Program-made: the position numbers and the translations under genes
The notes under the pieces: model-generated
What the model saw: only the letters and a program-made list of their open reading frames with translations
The model's database searches: none
Told to the model about the DNA's origin: nothing
Shown here: positions 9,290 through 17,769 of the stretch, in pieces
Layout: the number at the start of each line of letters is the position of its first letter
How positions within the stretch are numbered: the first letter of the stretch is position 1
Origin: Zoogloeaceae bacterium
Lineage (GTDB): Bacteria > Pseudomonadota > Gammaproteobacteria > Burkholderiales > Rhodocyclaceae
Assembly: GCA_024235635.1 (NCBI GenBank)
Contig: JACKMA010000003.1
Span: forward strand, 1 to 64,000
Reading direction: 5' to 3'
DNA length: 64,000 nucleotides

Positions 9290-10038
9290 CCCGACCGGTC
9301 CTGGCCTTCGACAACCTGACGCTGGGTTACGACCGTCATCCGGTGGTCCACCATCTGCACGGCGAGATCGGCCAGGGAACGCTGCTGGCACTGATCGGCC
9401 CCAACGGCGCGGGCAAGTCGACGTTGTTGAAGTCGATCGCCGGCGAACTGCCGCCGATCGAGGGCCACATTCTGCGTCGCGACCCGGCGCCGGACGGCTT
9501 CGCCTATCTGCCGCAGCAGGCCGCCCTCGATCCGGCGTTTCCGATTTCGGTGGGCGATCTGGTGGCCATGGGCTTGTGGCGGCACCTGGGCCTGTTCGGT
9601 GGTCTCGGCCGCAGCGGGAGACGCCGGCTCGAGCAGGCGTTGGCCGAAGTCGGATTGACCGGATTCGAGCGCAGGCCGATCGGGACGCTGTCGGGCGGCC
9701 AGCTTCAACGGGCCCGATTCGCACGCCTGTTGCTGCAGGACGCCCCGCTGATCCTGCTCGACGAACCCTATGCCGCGGTCGACGCCCAGACCGTCGACGA
9801 CATGGCGCAACTGGTTCGTCGTTGGCACCAGGAGGGTCGCACGGTGATTGCCGTGCTGCACGACCTCGAACACGTTCGCAACCACTATCCGGAGGCGCTG
9901 CTGCTCGCGCGCGAGGCCATCGCCCGCGGCCCGGTGGGCGACGTGCTGTCCCCCGCCAACCTGTCGCGCGCACGACGACTGGCCGAAGCCTTCGACGAAC
10001 ATGCGCCGGTGTGCCACCGCCATGCGGAGGCGGCATGA
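9286..10038 (+). CDS. znuC: Zinc ABC transporter ATP-binding protein ZnuC
   Basis: 250-aa ABC ATPase of the metal-uptake (ZnuC/MntB) class. It shows Walker A (GPNGAGKST, about residue 39), a Q-loop (YLPQQAALDP), the LSGGQLQRARFARLL signature, Walker B (LILLDEPYAAVD) and the switch His (VLHDLEHV). It energises import of Zn2+ across the inner membrane with ZnuB and ZnuA. Its ATG overlaps the stop of the small membrane gene and its stop overlaps the ATG of znuB. Zinc rather than manganese is inferred from zur at the head of the operon. Confidence 0.88.
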   Translation: MTRPVLAFDNLTLGYDRHPVVHHLHGEIGQGTLLALIGPNGAGKSTLLKSIAGELPPIEGHILRRDPAPDGFAYLPQQAALDPAFPISVGDLVAMGLWRHLGLFGGLGRSGRRRLEQALAEVGLTGFERRPIGTLSGGQLQRARFARLLLQDAPLILLDEPYAAVDAQTVDDMAQLVRRWHQEGRTVIAVLHDLEHVRNHYPEALLLAREAIARGPVGDVLSPANLSRARRLAEAFDEHAPVCHRHAEAA

Positions 10039-10904
10039 TCGAGAGCTGGCTGATCGACCCCTTCGTCGAATTCGCCTTCATGCGGCGGGCGCTCGCAGGC
10101 AGCCTCGCGCTTTCGCTCGGTGCGGCGCCGATCGGTGTCTTCCTGATGTTGCGCAACATGAGTCTGGCCGGCGATGCGATCGCGCATGCGATCCTGCCCG
10201 GCGCGGCGATCGGCTATCTGCTGGCCGGCCTGTCGCTGCCGGCGATGACCGGGGGTGGACTCGTCGCCGGGCTGGCAGTGGCGCTGATCGCCGGCGGCGT
10301 CGCGCGCGCCACCCAGCTGCGCGAGGATGCCAGTCTATCGGCGGTCTACCTGATCTCGCTGGCGGTCGGCGTCATGATCATTTCGATGTCGGGCGGCAGC
10401 GTCGATTTGATGAACGTACTGTTCGGCAACGTGCTCGCGCTCGACAACGCGACCTTGCTGTTGCTGGCATCGATTTCGACGCTGACGCTGCTGTCGTTGG
10501 CCCTGGGCTACCGGCCACTGGTGCTCGAATGTGTCGATCCGGCCTTCCTTCGCAGTGTCAGCCGCGCCAGCCCGCTTGCCCACTTCGGCTTTCTGGTGCT
10601 GCTGGTACTGAACCTGGTGGCCGGCTTTCACGCGCTCGGCACGCTGATGGCAGTCGGCATGATGATCCTGCCGGCGGGATGCGCCCGCCTGTGGCACCAG
10701 GATCTGGTACCGATGCTGGCGACGGCCGTCGCCACGGCGCTGCTCGGCACTGTAAGCGGCCTGCTGCTGTCGTTCCACGCCGGGCTGCCGTCGGGGCCGG
10801 CGATCGTGCTCGCCCTCGGCGCCCTCTATCTGCTGTCGCTGCTGGCGAGTCCTGTCGGCGGCCTGGCGCGCCGGCTCCGCCCACGCTGGCACTACACTTC
10901 CTAA
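10035..10904 (+). CDS. znuB: Zinc ABC transporter permease ZnuB
   Basis: 289-aa polytopic membrane protein of the ABC-3 permease family. About eight hydrophobic helices are visible, with the family segments MSLAGDAIAHAILPGAAIGYLL (about 42-63) and FHALGTLMAVGMMILPAGCARL (about 199-220). It forms the channel through which ZnuC drives metal delivered by ZnuA. Start ATG overlaps the znuC stop by four bases. Confidence 0.88.
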   Translation: MIESWLIDPFVEFAFMRRALAGSLALSLGAAPIGVFLMLRNMSLAGDAIAHAILPGAAIGYLLAGLSLPAMTGGGLVAGLAVALIAGGVARATQLREDASLSAVYLISLAVGVMIISMSGGSVDLMNVLFGNVLALDNATLLLLASISTLTLLSLALGYRPLVLECVDPAFLRSVSRASPLAHFGFLVLLVLNLVAGFHALGTLMAVGMMILPAGCARLWHQDLVPMLATAVATALLGTVSGLLLSFHAGLPSGPAIVLALGALYLLSLLASPVGGLARRLRPRWHYTS

Positions 10905-10908
10905 GTCG

Positions 10909-11799
10909 ATGCGTCACCTGCTGACCTGCCTGCTGCTGTGCCTGTCGCTGCTCCCGAACGCTCACGCCGAACGGCTTCAGGTGGTCGCGAGCTTCAGCAT
11001 CCTCGCCGACCTGTGCCGCGAGATCGGCGGCGACCGCGTCGATGTGCGCAGCCTGATCGAGCCCGGCGGCGACGCCCACTCGTTTCAGCCGAGCCCCGCG
11101 GATGCACGCGCGGTGGCCAATGCCGATCTGGTGCTGATCAACGGTCTCGGTTTCGAAGGCTGGATCGAGCGCCTGCTCGAATCGACCGGCAGGCGAGGCG
11201 AACTGGTGGTGGCGAGCGACGGCGCGCGACTGATCGAGAGCACGGCGGACGAACACGAAGGCGATGCCCACGGACTGGATCCTCACGCTTGGCAGGATCT
11301 GTCCAACGCCCGGATCTACGTGCGAAACATCGCGATGGCGCTGGCCCGGGCCGACCTCGATGGCGCCTCGGCCTACCTCGGTCGCTACCGGACCTATTCG
11401 GCGCGCCTGCAGGCACTCGACATGCGCTTCCAGGCTCGGTTCGCGAGTCTGCCGGAGGACCGACGGCGGGTGGTCAGCTCGCACGACGCCTTCGCCTATC
11501 TCGGGCGCGCATACGGCCTCGAATTCGTCGCACCGGTCGGTCGCAGTGGCGGCGCCCACCCGTCTGCCGCGCGCCTGGCAGCACTGATCCGCGAAATCCG
11601 CGAGCGCCGGGTCTCGGCCGCCTTCGTCGAAAACATTGCCGATACCCGGCTGATCGAACAGATTCAGCGCGAGACCGGTGCCCGCATCGGCGGCACCCTG
11701 TATTCGGACTCGCTGTCGCCGGTCGGCGGCGAGGCGGCGAGCTACCTCGAGATGATGACCCACAATCTCGAGACTCTGGCCGATGCGCTGAAGGAATGA
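10909..11799 (+). CDS. znuA: Zinc ABC transporter substrate-binding protein ZnuA
   Basis: 296-aa periplasmic cluster A-I metal-binding protein. Signal peptide cleaved after AHA (residue 20). The expected ligands are present: His57 (GGDAHSFQPSP), His126 (GLDPHAW), His192 (SSHDAF) and Asp267 (YSDSLS). The His-rich loop of many ZnuA proteins is reduced to a short DEHEGDAHG segment before His126. The gene follows znuB with a 4-base gap and closes the operon. Manganese binding cannot be excluded from sequence alone, but zur at the operon head favours zinc. Confidence 0.87.
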   Translation: MRHLLTCLLLCLSLLPNAHAERLQVVASFSILADLCREIGGDRVDVRSLIEPGGDAHSFQPSPADARAVANADLVLINGLGFEGWIERLLESTGRRGELVVASDGARLIESTADEHEGDAHGLDPHAWQDLSNARIYVRNIAMALARADLDGASAYLGRYRTYSARLQALDMRFQARFASLPEDRRRVVSSHDAFAYLGRAYGLEFVAPVGRSGGAHPSAARLAALIREIRERRVSAAFVENIADTRLIEQIQRETGARIGGTLYSDSLSPVGGEAASYLEMMTHNLETLADALKE

Positions 11800-11916
11800 C
11801 GACGGCAGCGGCAACCGCATTGCGAAGCGTGCAACAATGAATTGCCGTCGGCGGGATTCATGCGTCGAGCAGGCATCGACACAATGAGCGCTCTTATCGC
11901 CGATGGAGGATCCCCG

Positions 11917-12159
11917 ATGGCCGAGTCACCGCAAATCGCCCGCAAGTCGCCGTTTCCGGTCGACGTCGAAGCCGGCAAAACCTACTATTGGTGCGCCTGT
12001 GGTCGCAGCGCGAACCAGCCGTTCTGCGACGGCTCGCACGCGGGAAGCGGCTTTCAGCCGGTCGCCCACACGCCGACCGAATCCGGCACGGCGTACTTCT
12101 GCGGCTGCAAGCATTCGGCTTCGGCACCGCTCTGCGACGGCAGCCACCTCAAGCTCTGA
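11917..12159 (+). CDS. CDGSH iron-sulfur domain protein with two clusters
   Basis: 80 aa with two CDGSH motifs, each a 3-Cys-1-His [2Fe-2S] site: Cys26, Cys28, Cys37, His41 (CACGRSANQPFCDGSH) and Cys62, Cys64, Cys73, His77 (CGCKHSASAPLCDGSH). This is the small dual-motif bacterial class related to mitoNEET. It is probably a soluble electron-transfer or redox-sensing protein, with no defined pathway here. ATG at 11917 follows GGAGG; upstream in-frame ATGs lack a ribosome site. Confidence 0.88.
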   Translation: MAESPQIARKSPFPVDVEAGKTYYWCACGRSANQPFCDGSHAGSGFQPVAHTPTESGTAYFCGCKHSASAPLCDGSHLKL

Positions 12160-12187
12160 CCAGCGCGACCGGTCCGGCCGCCGCCAG

Positions 12188-12213
12188 GAAAAACGGCGCC
12201 CAACTGGGCGCCG
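12188..12213 (-). terminator. Rho-independent terminator of the Cache gene
   Basis: A perfect 7-bp stem GGCGCCC-AACT-GGGCGCC (12195-12212) is followed on the minus strand by five T residues (A-run at 12189-12193). It lies about 45 bases past the stop of the minus-strand Cache gene. A second hairpin (CCGGTCCGCGCGCGGACCGG, 12222-12241) lies between it and the stop. Confidence 0.75.
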
Positions 12214-12256
12214 CCTGCCTGCCGGTCCGCGCGCGGACCGGTCCGGTGATGCCGAA

Positions 12257-12691
12257 TTACTTGTAGTAGCCGACGGCGCAGACCTGATCGCCGATCCGCG
12301 TCACGTAGCTTACCTTCTGCACCGGATCGGTACTGCCCGGACGCGGCCACATGTACGCGACCTCGGCGATCTCGCCTTCCTTGGCGGCCGCGTAGATCTT
12401 CTCGCCGACCGGCTGTCCGGCCTTGTCCACCAGCCCCTTCAGGCTCTTGCCGGTCAGCGACGGGTGGGCCGAAAAGTTGCCGTCCGGTCCGCCACAGAAG
12501 GGGTACAGATCGCGGTCCTTGAAGCCGCCTTCACCCGCAGCGAATTGGCCGAGTGCGGCATCCTTGTCGGCCGCGACAGCAGCCGCGGCTTTCTCCAACA
12601 TCGCCTTGGCCTCGTCGGCGGAGCCGAAGTCACTGGCGAAGGCCAACGTGGTGGTCAGGCCGACGGCCATGGCCGCAATGATCTTCTTCAT
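12257..12691 (-). CDS. Secreted single-Cache domain protein
   Basis: 144 aa with a signal peptide (MKKIIAAMAVGLTTTLAFAS). The rest is one Cache domain typical of stand-alone periplasmic sensors: an N-terminal helix with AKAMLEKAAAAVAADKDAAL, then GGFKDRDLYPFCGGPDGNFSAHP and VSYVTRIGDQVCAVGYYK. The two Cys residues (CGG, QVC) could pair in the periplasm. Start ATG at 12691 follows GGGAGA. Such proteins bind small ligands, but no chemoreceptor or kinase partner is adjacent. Confidence 0.8.
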   Translation of the reverse strand: MKKIIAAMAVGLTTTLAFASDFGSADEAKAMLEKAAAAVAADKDAALGQFAAGEGGFKDRDLYPFCGGPDGNFSAHPSLTGKSLKGLVDKAGQPVGEKIYAAAKEGEIAEVAYMWPRPGSTDPVQKVSYVTRIGDQVCAVGYYK

Positions 12692-12856
12692 GTTTTTCTC
12701 CCTCATGGTTTTCCCGATGGCGGAGCCGATGCACCCGCCATGCGCTTGCACGCGTCGCGCAGCATAGGCAGTGATCGCACGGGCGACAACTCGTCATTTG
12801 GCACAAATTGCAAATTTGGCCGCGGTCGGACGGCCCGCGGCCAAAGCGTGCGCCAC
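12692..12856. other. Intergenic region between Cache gene and hoxC remnant
   Basis: 165 bases, partly AT-rich (CATTTGGCACAAATTGCAAATTTGG near 12795), a likely promoter region for the Cache gene. No further feature recognised. Confidence 0.3.
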
Positions 12857-13891
12857 TCAGTGCACCGTGCGCACCGTGCATGGATCGAACGATCGCACGA
12901 CGTGCTGCACGATCAGTACACCGCCACGAGTCGCGGCGAACCGCAATCCGTCGAGCGCCTGTTCGAGGGCACCCGGCTTGCCGTCGGCATCACGCGGTGA
13001 GAAGTTCCAGGTGGTCGGCGCGACGATCTGGTAGTTCGCGATCCGCCCCTTGCGCAAGACCACCCAGTGGTCCAAGGCGCCGCCGGCGGCCTCGACCAGA
13101 CCGACACCCTGTGCGTCCTCCGGCAGCGTGCCGTGGCTGCAATCCTCGGCGACGTCGTGTTGATCGAGCGGCCGCAACTCGCCGGTCCATACCCCGCCGC
13201 GGTACGTCTGCCTGCCGTCGAGCGGATAGCTGCCGTGGCTCAGGAAGCGGTCGGTCGCGCGTCCTGCGCTGGCCAGATCGAGATCCGCTGCGACGTCGAG
13301 GAACGCCGCGAAATCCGCGCTCGCCGGCGAAGCGCGCCGACGCCAGTCGTCGAGGGCATCGCCGAACAACGCGCGCGCCAACCAGCCGCAAAAAGTCCCG
13401 CAGCAGCGCGATCAACCGCCGCTTCTCCGCCATCGGGACGGCGCGGAAAAACCTACCCGGCTGTACGCTCAAGGTGTGGGGCCACTTGCCGCCGAGCAGG
13501 CCGACCCTTCGAAGGCCTTGAAGCGCGCACGCACACCTCCGTGCCACGACCGGTCGCCGCAGCCATCGCGGGCAAAGTCCGGCATGAAGAAGAGATAGAA
13601 GTGGGTCAGATGGTCGGCGACGATTTCGCAGGCGAGCAGCAGCTTGGTCGCCCGTTCGCCGTTCCGTGGCACCACCAATCCCATCGTGTCGCGCAGCGCC
13701 GCAACCGACTGCGAGACCGAACAGATGCCGCAGATGCGGGGTACGAACACCGGTGCGTCGAGGGGTGCTTGCCGAGCAGGATCTGCTCGAATCCGCGAAA
13801 CAGCGGAGAATTGACGCGCGCCTCGACGATGCGGTCGTCAGCGACGTCCAGGCTGATTTCGAGATCGCCCTCGACACGGTTGAACGGTCAC
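12857..13891 (-). pseudogene. hoxC: Hydrogen-sensing regulatory hydrogenase large subunit HoxC/HupV, degenerate
   Basis: Remnant of the NiFe large subunit of the regulatory hydrogenase. Landmarks in order: PFNRVEGDLEISLDV, the N-terminal nickel motif VPRICGICSVSQSVAAL, ADHLTHFYLFFMPDFAR, LLGGKWPHTLSVQPG, the SHGSYPLDGRQTYRGGVW strand, IANYQIVAPTTWNFSPRD, and the C-terminus at VRTVH without a cleavable tail, as in HoxC/HupV. They lie in different frames, so at least three frameshifts separate them (near 13760, 13490 and 13390). About 100 residues seem deleted between the DVAEDCSH and GTLPEDAQ segments, leaving about 345 codons where the family has about 480. The final motif reads DPCTVRTVH instead of DPCxxCxxH, losing a nickel ligand. 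Near 13885 an 8-base loss seems to disrupt the start. It cannot make an active protein. Confidence 0.85.
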
Positions 13892-13923
13892 AGCACGACG
13901 CGCCGCACGACTGCCTCCGCCAC

Positions 13924-14590
13924 CTACTTGAGGCCGGTCTTGCGCTCGGCCGGCGCGACGACGGCGTGGTCGGAGATGGAATTCGTCCGGACCCGCTGCG
14001 GCGTGGCCGACTTCGACAAGGCTGCCAGCGCCACGAACCAGGCCTTGGGCATTTCTTCGGCAGTCCGATCGGAATGCCGCCGATCTTGGGCGTCTCGGCG
14101 AACGGATGCCCGGGCTCCTCGAAGCCCGGTTCGGTACAACTGATGCAGGCATAGCCGCCGCGCGTGCGCGAGCCCTGCCCGCTCCAAGGTCTGAGGTTGC
14201 AGTCTGCGTGCGCCTGGGCCCCTTGCAACCCAAGTGCTCCGTCAGACAGCCCAGATCGGAAACTTTCTCGGCGCTGGCCTTGAACTCGTAGAACTCGTTG
14301 CGCGAACAACCATGATGCACCAGGGCTTGGGGTAGAAGCGGGGGCGGCCGAAGATGTCGAGGTCGTCCGCAGCGAAGGCGTCGGTCGCCAGTGTCAACAG
14401 GGTTTCCAGCACCCAGCCGGGGTGGGTCGGACAGCCGGCGACGTTGATCACCGGCATGCCGCCGGCCGCGCGATAGTCCGCACCGGGCGGGCCGCCGAGC
14501 TGATCGCCGTCATACTGCGGACCGATCGCGCCGGCGGGATATACTGGTGCCATGACCGCGACCACCCGATCGCCCGCCCGCCTCGCGCAG
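13924..14590 (-). pseudogene. hoxB: Regulatory hydrogenase small subunit HoxB/HupU, truncated and frameshifted
   Basis: C-terminal half of the iron-sulfur small subunit. Recognisable pieces: VINVAGCPTHPGWVLETLLTL, then HHGCSRNEFYEFKASAEK with DLGCLTEHLGCKG, then AQAHADCNLRPW with GGYACISCTEPGFEEPGHPF, then MPKAWFVALAALSKSATPQRV. Each is in a different frame from the one before (shifts near 14326, 14225 and 14055). One cluster ligand is lost: GSRTRGGYAC stands where GSCTRGGYAC is expected. The N-terminal half with the proximal-cluster cysteines is missing; recognisable sequence stops near 14590, beside the divergent amidoligase gene, which marks a rearrangement breakpoint. Its end is 30-odd bases from the hoxC start, as in intact hoxBC pairs. 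Confidence 0.85.
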
Positions 14591-14599
14591 GCTGCCTGA

Positions 14600-15589
14600 A
14601 TGAGCGCCGGCGCCGCCCTCGCATTGCCGCCGCGACCACGCCGCGACGACGGCGCCTGGCGCCGCGTCGGCTTCGAAATCGAATTCTCGGGCCTACCGAT
14701 CGAGCGTGCGGCGCAGGTCTGCTCGCACGCCCTCGGCGCCGCCAGCGAAAAGCGCACGGAAGTCGATTTCAGGCTGGACGCGCCGACCCTCGGCGAATTC
14801 AAGCTCGAAGTCGACTGGGCCTACCTCAAGCAGCAGGCGGAGGCCACCAGCAGCGGTGAGAGCAGCGCCCAGTGGGTCGAGCTGTTGAAGCGGCTCAGTC
14901 GCGACATCGTGCCGCTCGAACTGGTCTGCCCGCCGATCGGCCTGGATCGCCTCGAGTCGCTGTTGCCGGCAATCGACGCACTGCGAGCGGCGGGCGCGGT
15001 CGGTACCGGGGATTCTTTGATCGCGGCACTCGGTGTCCATATCAATCCCGAGTTGCCCGCCCTCGACGTTACGACCATCGAGCGCCATCTGCGCGCCTTC
15101 GCGCTGCTGCAATGGTGGCTGGTTGACAGCCAGGAAATCGACCTGTCACGACGCATCAGCCCGTACGTGGATCTCTACCCGGAGCGCTACGTCCAGCATC
15201 TCGTCATCCGACGAGGCAGCGATCCACTGGCCGTAGTGATCGACGACTATCTCGAGCACAACCCAACGCGCAATCGCGCGCTCGACATGCTGCCGCTGTT
15301 CATGAGTCTCGATCGCGAACGCATCCTGGCGGCCCTCGACGACGAACTGATCAATGCGCGGCCGACCTTCCATTACCGGCTCCCCGACTGCCGCATCGAA
15401 GAGCCGGGCTGGTCGATCGCGACGGCCTGGGGTAGCTGGCTGGTGGTCGAGCGGCTGGCCGGCGACGCGGCGCTGCTGGATCGTCTGTCTTCCGACTTCG
15501 TGGCGGCCGAACGTCCATTGTTCGGTGTCTCGCGCAATGGCTGGAGCGCGCACCTGGACGAATGGCTGCGAGACCACGGATTGGCGTGA
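14600..15589 (+). CDS. Putative amidoligase (carboxylate-amine ligase-like)
   Basis: 329 aa. The N-terminal segment RRVGFEIEFSGL and the later LGEFKLEVDWAYL fit the amidoligase family related to glutamate-cysteine ligase and glutamine synthetase, whose acidic residues bind Mg-ATP. Further landmarks are LVCPPIGLDRLESL, ALGVHINPELP and RISPYVDLYP. These enzymes are predicted to join amino groups to carboxylates in peptide tagging or small-molecule synthesis; the substrate is unknown. The gene overlaps the following amidotransferase-like hydrolase by 28 bases, a pairing reported for this family. It starts where the hoxB remnant ends. Confidence 0.75.
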   Translation: MSAGAALALPPRPRRDDGAWRRVGFEIEFSGLPIERAAQVCSHALGAASEKRTEVDFRLDAPTLGEFKLEVDWAYLKQQAEATSSGESSAQWVELLKRLSRDIVPLELVCPPIGLDRLESLLPAIDALRAAGAVGTGDSLIAALGVHINPELPALDVTTIERHLRAFALLQWWLVDSQEIDLSRRISPYVDLYPERYVQHLVIRRGSDPLAVVIDDYLEHNPTRNRALDMLPLFMSLDRERILAALDDELINARPTFHYRLPDCRIEEPGWSIATAWGSWLVVERLAGDAALLDRLSSDFVAAERPLFGVSRNGWSAHLDEWLRDHGLA

Positions 15590-16230
15590 CCGGTTCGGCG
15601 CGGCGCTGGTCGCCGTCGTGGTGGGCGACCCGTACCGCGCTGCTGCTGAGCGGCGCACGCGCCGAACGGATCAGCGTGCGCCATCGCCCCGTCCACGAGG
15701 ATTACCGAGGCCTGGTGATCGGCGGCGGCGAAGACATCAGCCCGGAGCATTATGGCGGAGACATCCACCAGCAGGTGCGGCTCGATCCGGCGCGAGATGC
15801 CCTCGAGATCGGCTGGATCGAATGGGCTTTGGCGCGCGAAGTTCCGTTGTTGGGGATCTGTCGCGGGGCGCAACTGATCAACGTGGTGCTCGGTGGCGAC
15901 CTGCACCAGGACATACGTGGCATGCGCCAGTTCACTTACAACCGCCCCGGGCTGTTGCCGACCAAACAGGTTGCACTGACGGCCGGATCCCGCGTCGCCA
16001 CCATCTGCCGACGCCAACGCATCCGGGTCAACAGCCTCCACCATCAGGCAGTGCGCAACTGTGGTGATGGCCTGGTCGTGGTCGGCCACGACCTGGACCG
16101 GATCGTTCAGGCCTTCGAGCACGGTGGCAAGCGCCCGATCATCGGCGTGCAATGGCACCCGGAGTACCTGTTCTATCTGCCGCCGCAATTGCGTCTGTTC
16201 CACTGGCTGGTCCATCAGGCGGAACGATGA
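15562..16230 (+). CDS. Class I glutamine amidotransferase-like gamma-glutamyl hydrolase (peptidase C26)
   Basis: 222 aa. RIGVTGS at the start, then GLVIGGGEDISPEHYGGD, the nucleophile elbow LLGICRGAQLINVVLGG (about residues 95-111), VNSLHHQAV, and the His-Glu pair in GVQWHPEY. This is the PuuD/C26 type that cleaves gamma-glutamyl bonds. The 28-base overlap with the upstream amidoligase suggests one enzyme makes and the other breaks or edits the same amide bond. ATG at 15562 was chosen because RIGVTGS is the usual family N-terminus. Confidence 0.83.
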   Translation: MAARPRIGVTGSARRWSPSWWATRTALLLSGARAERISVRHRPVHEDYRGLVIGGGEDISPEHYGGDIHQQVRLDPARDALEIGWIEWALAREVPLLGICRGAQLINVVLGGDLHQDIRGMRQFTYNRPGLLPTKQVALTAGSRVATICRRQRIRVNSLHHQAVRNCGDGLVVVGHDLDRIVQAFEHGGKRPIIGVQWHPEYLFYLPPQLRLFHWLVHQAER

Positions 16231-16378
16231 GGGCCTACGACCGGCCGCCCGGAGCCGCGGCTCGTCCGTCCCTGGAGCCGCGGCCGGGGTTGCGCAGTGC
16301 CCGGCCATGCGTCGACCGAACGAACACGTCCTGCACAACCGCGCGTTCAGGCCTGCCCGGCGGCAGGAGGACAACCCG

Positions 16379-16807
16379 GTGAGCGGCTACCTGCTGCTGT
16401 TCGGCTCGTCCTTTCTGGCGGCGACGATCCTGCCGTTCTATTCCGAGGTCGTCCTGTTCGCGATGCTGCGCGACGGCGGCGACGCAATTCCGTTGGTGCT
16501 GACCGCGACTGCCGGCAACACCCTCGGCGCTGTCGCCAACTGGTGGCTCGGCCGCTACCTGCTGCATTTCCAGGACCGTCCCTGGTTCTATTTCAAGCCG
16601 GTACAGATCGAGAAGGCACAGCGCTGGTACCAGCGCTACGGCGTGTGGACACTGCTCTTGGCGTGGATGCCGGTCGGCGGCGACCCGCTGACCCTGATTG
16701 CCGGCGTCATGCGGGTCCGTCTCGACGTCTTCGTGGCACTGGTCGGACTCGGCAAGGGTCTGCGCTACGTCGCCGTCGTCTGGCTGTCGGACGTCACGCC
16801 GTTCTGA
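16379..16807 (+). CDS. YqaA family small membrane protein (SNARE-associated/DedA-like)
   Basis: 142 aa with about four hydrophobic segments: SGYLLLFGSSFLAATILPFY at the start, LVLTATAGNTLGAVANWWLGRYL, and VWTLLLAWMPVGGDPLTLIAGVMR. The P-x-GGDPLT loop is typical of YqaA. Related DedA proteins move lipids or support envelope homeostasis; YqaA's role is not known. GTG at 16379 follows AGGAGG. It comes 148 bases after the C26 hydrolase, in the same direction, and may be the third gene of that operon. Confidence 0.75.
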   Translation: MSGYLLLFGSSFLAATILPFYSEVVLFAMLRDGGDAIPLVLTATAGNTLGAVANWWLGRYLLHFQDRPWFYFKPVQIEKAQRWYQRYGVWTLLLAWMPVGGDPLTLIAGVMRVRLDVFVALVGLGKGLRYVAVVWLSDVTPF

Positions 16808-16935
16808 CCGCGCCCCGCCGGCGAGGTCCGCTGACGGCGCCTTACCGCCGGTGATCGCGCCCCGGACGCCGCTCGCACGGCGGCGCCAAGCCGCGCCCGA
16901 GTGTGACATCGCGCACGGTGCCGACCGCGATTTCC

Positions 16936-16962
16936 TAAAGTCGTGCGGCACGCACCCGTTAG
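16936..16962 (+). promoter_or_regulatory. Sigma-28 (FliA)-like promoter of small RNA A
   Basis: TAAAG at 16936-16940 and CCCGTTAG at 16955-16962, separated by 15 bases after TAAA as in the FliA consensus (TAAAGTTT-N11-GCCGATAA). The -10 half matches 5 of 8. The same layout precedes the related element at 31.6 kb, which raises its credibility. Confidence 0.45.
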
Positions 16963-16968
16963 AGCCAG

Positions 16969-17019
16969 TGCAACCTCCCTCTTGTTTGCCGGCAGGATTT
17001 CGGTCCTGCCGTTCTTTTG
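16969..17019 (+). ncRNA. Candidate small RNA A (C-rich stretch plus terminator)
   Basis: About 50 nt: a single-stranded CAACCTCCCTCTTG stretch, then a terminator hairpin GGCAGGA-N6-TCCTGCC (16991-17010) and a T-rich tail (TTCTTTTG). The CCTCCCT run is complementary to Shine-Dalgarno sequences. A second copy with the same order, the same flanking words (CCTAAAG, CGGCAC, CCTCCCT, CTTGT, GGCAGGA, GGTCCTGCC) and a sigma-28-like promoter occurs at 31.6 kb. Two similar units behind similar promoters argue for a small RNA family rather than two chance terminators. It sits between yqaA (plus) and the convergent exonuclease gene. Confidence 0.5.
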
Positions 17020-17037
17020 TCTACCGTCCGCACGCGC

Positions 17038-17721
17038 TCACGCCGGCGCCATCAGCATGCCCAGTTCGATGGGACCGCGCCGCTCCGAGGCCAGTGCCAG
17101 GAACAGTTCGGCCGCGGACAGCGCGTCGCTCAGGGCATTGTGCGCCGGGTAGCGTGGCAGGCCGTAGCGACGTCGCAGATTGGCGAGCCGCAATTCGCCT
17201 CTGGCCGGTCGGCGATGCTCGCGCCGCGCGGCAGCCGTCGCCAGGGTTAGCGTATCGATCGCCGGCGTCAGGATCTCGGCGCCGTACACGCGCCGACTGG
17301 CAGCTGCAACGAAGCCGACTTCGGTCGGCGTGTAATGCGCCACCATCACGCGTCCGGCGAGCACCCCGAGAAACTCCGCCAGTACCGCCTCGAGCGGTGC
17401 CCCTTTGGCCGACTCGTCGTCGGTGATGCTGTGAATCACCGCCGAGGTCGGACTCATGTCGCCACTGAGGCGCAACACCCGATGCCGGGCCGAGGACAGC
17501 ACGATGCGGGCGCGATCGATGCACACCCAGCCGAAGCTCACGATCTCGTCGCGCCCGGGATCGCCACCGGTGGTCTCCAAATCCAGCGCGACGAAGGGCA
17601 CCTCGCGCCAGTCGCTGCGGCGCGGCGGAAAGGCGACCGACAGGTAGTCTCGCAGCGGACCCTCCGGCGCCTTCCGGAGCAGGCGTCGGCGACGTGCGTC
17701 GGGACCGAACAGGCCGAACAA
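17038..17721 (-). CDS. 3'-5' exonuclease, DnaQ-like (DEDDh)
   Basis: 227 aa. Exo I is VALDLETTGGDPGRDEIVSFGW, Exo II lies around VMVAHYTPTEVGFV, and Exo III is HNALSDALSAAELFLAL, giving the DEDDh ligand set. The C-terminus is short and lacks the polymerase-binding part, so it is a stand-alone exonuclease rather than the replicative epsilon subunit. It begins 48 bases after the CNB-CBS-nucleotidyltransferase gene on the same strand, a pairing often seen in proteobacteria, so the two probably share a transcript. The best start is a TTG at 17721. Confidence 0.85.
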   Translation of the reverse strand: MFGLFGPDARRRRLLRKAPEGPLRDYLSVAFPPRRSDWREVPFVALDLETTGGDPGRDEIVSFGWVCIDRARIVLSSARHRVLRLSGDMSPTSAVIHSITDDESAKGAPLEAVLAEFLGVLAGRVMVAHYTPTEVGFVAAASRRVYGAEILTPAIDTLTLATAAARREHRRPARGELRLANLRRRYGLPRYPAHNALSDALSAAELFLALASERRGPIELGMLMAPA

Positions 17722-17769
17722 CTCAGCCGCCCCGCTGATCGACCGCGGCGTACCCGATCTGCCGCCACC

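Noticed and set aside
13900..14300. Sequencing error as the cause of the hox frameshifts
   Set aside because: Not excluded, but errors would be expected across the window; other genes are clean, and several hox changes are deletions and ligand substitutions.
12990..14309. 439-aa minus-strand open frame across the hoxBC remnant
   Set aside because: It mixes stretches of three frames of hoxB and hoxC; only short parts resemble hydrogenase, so it is a remnant, not a gene.
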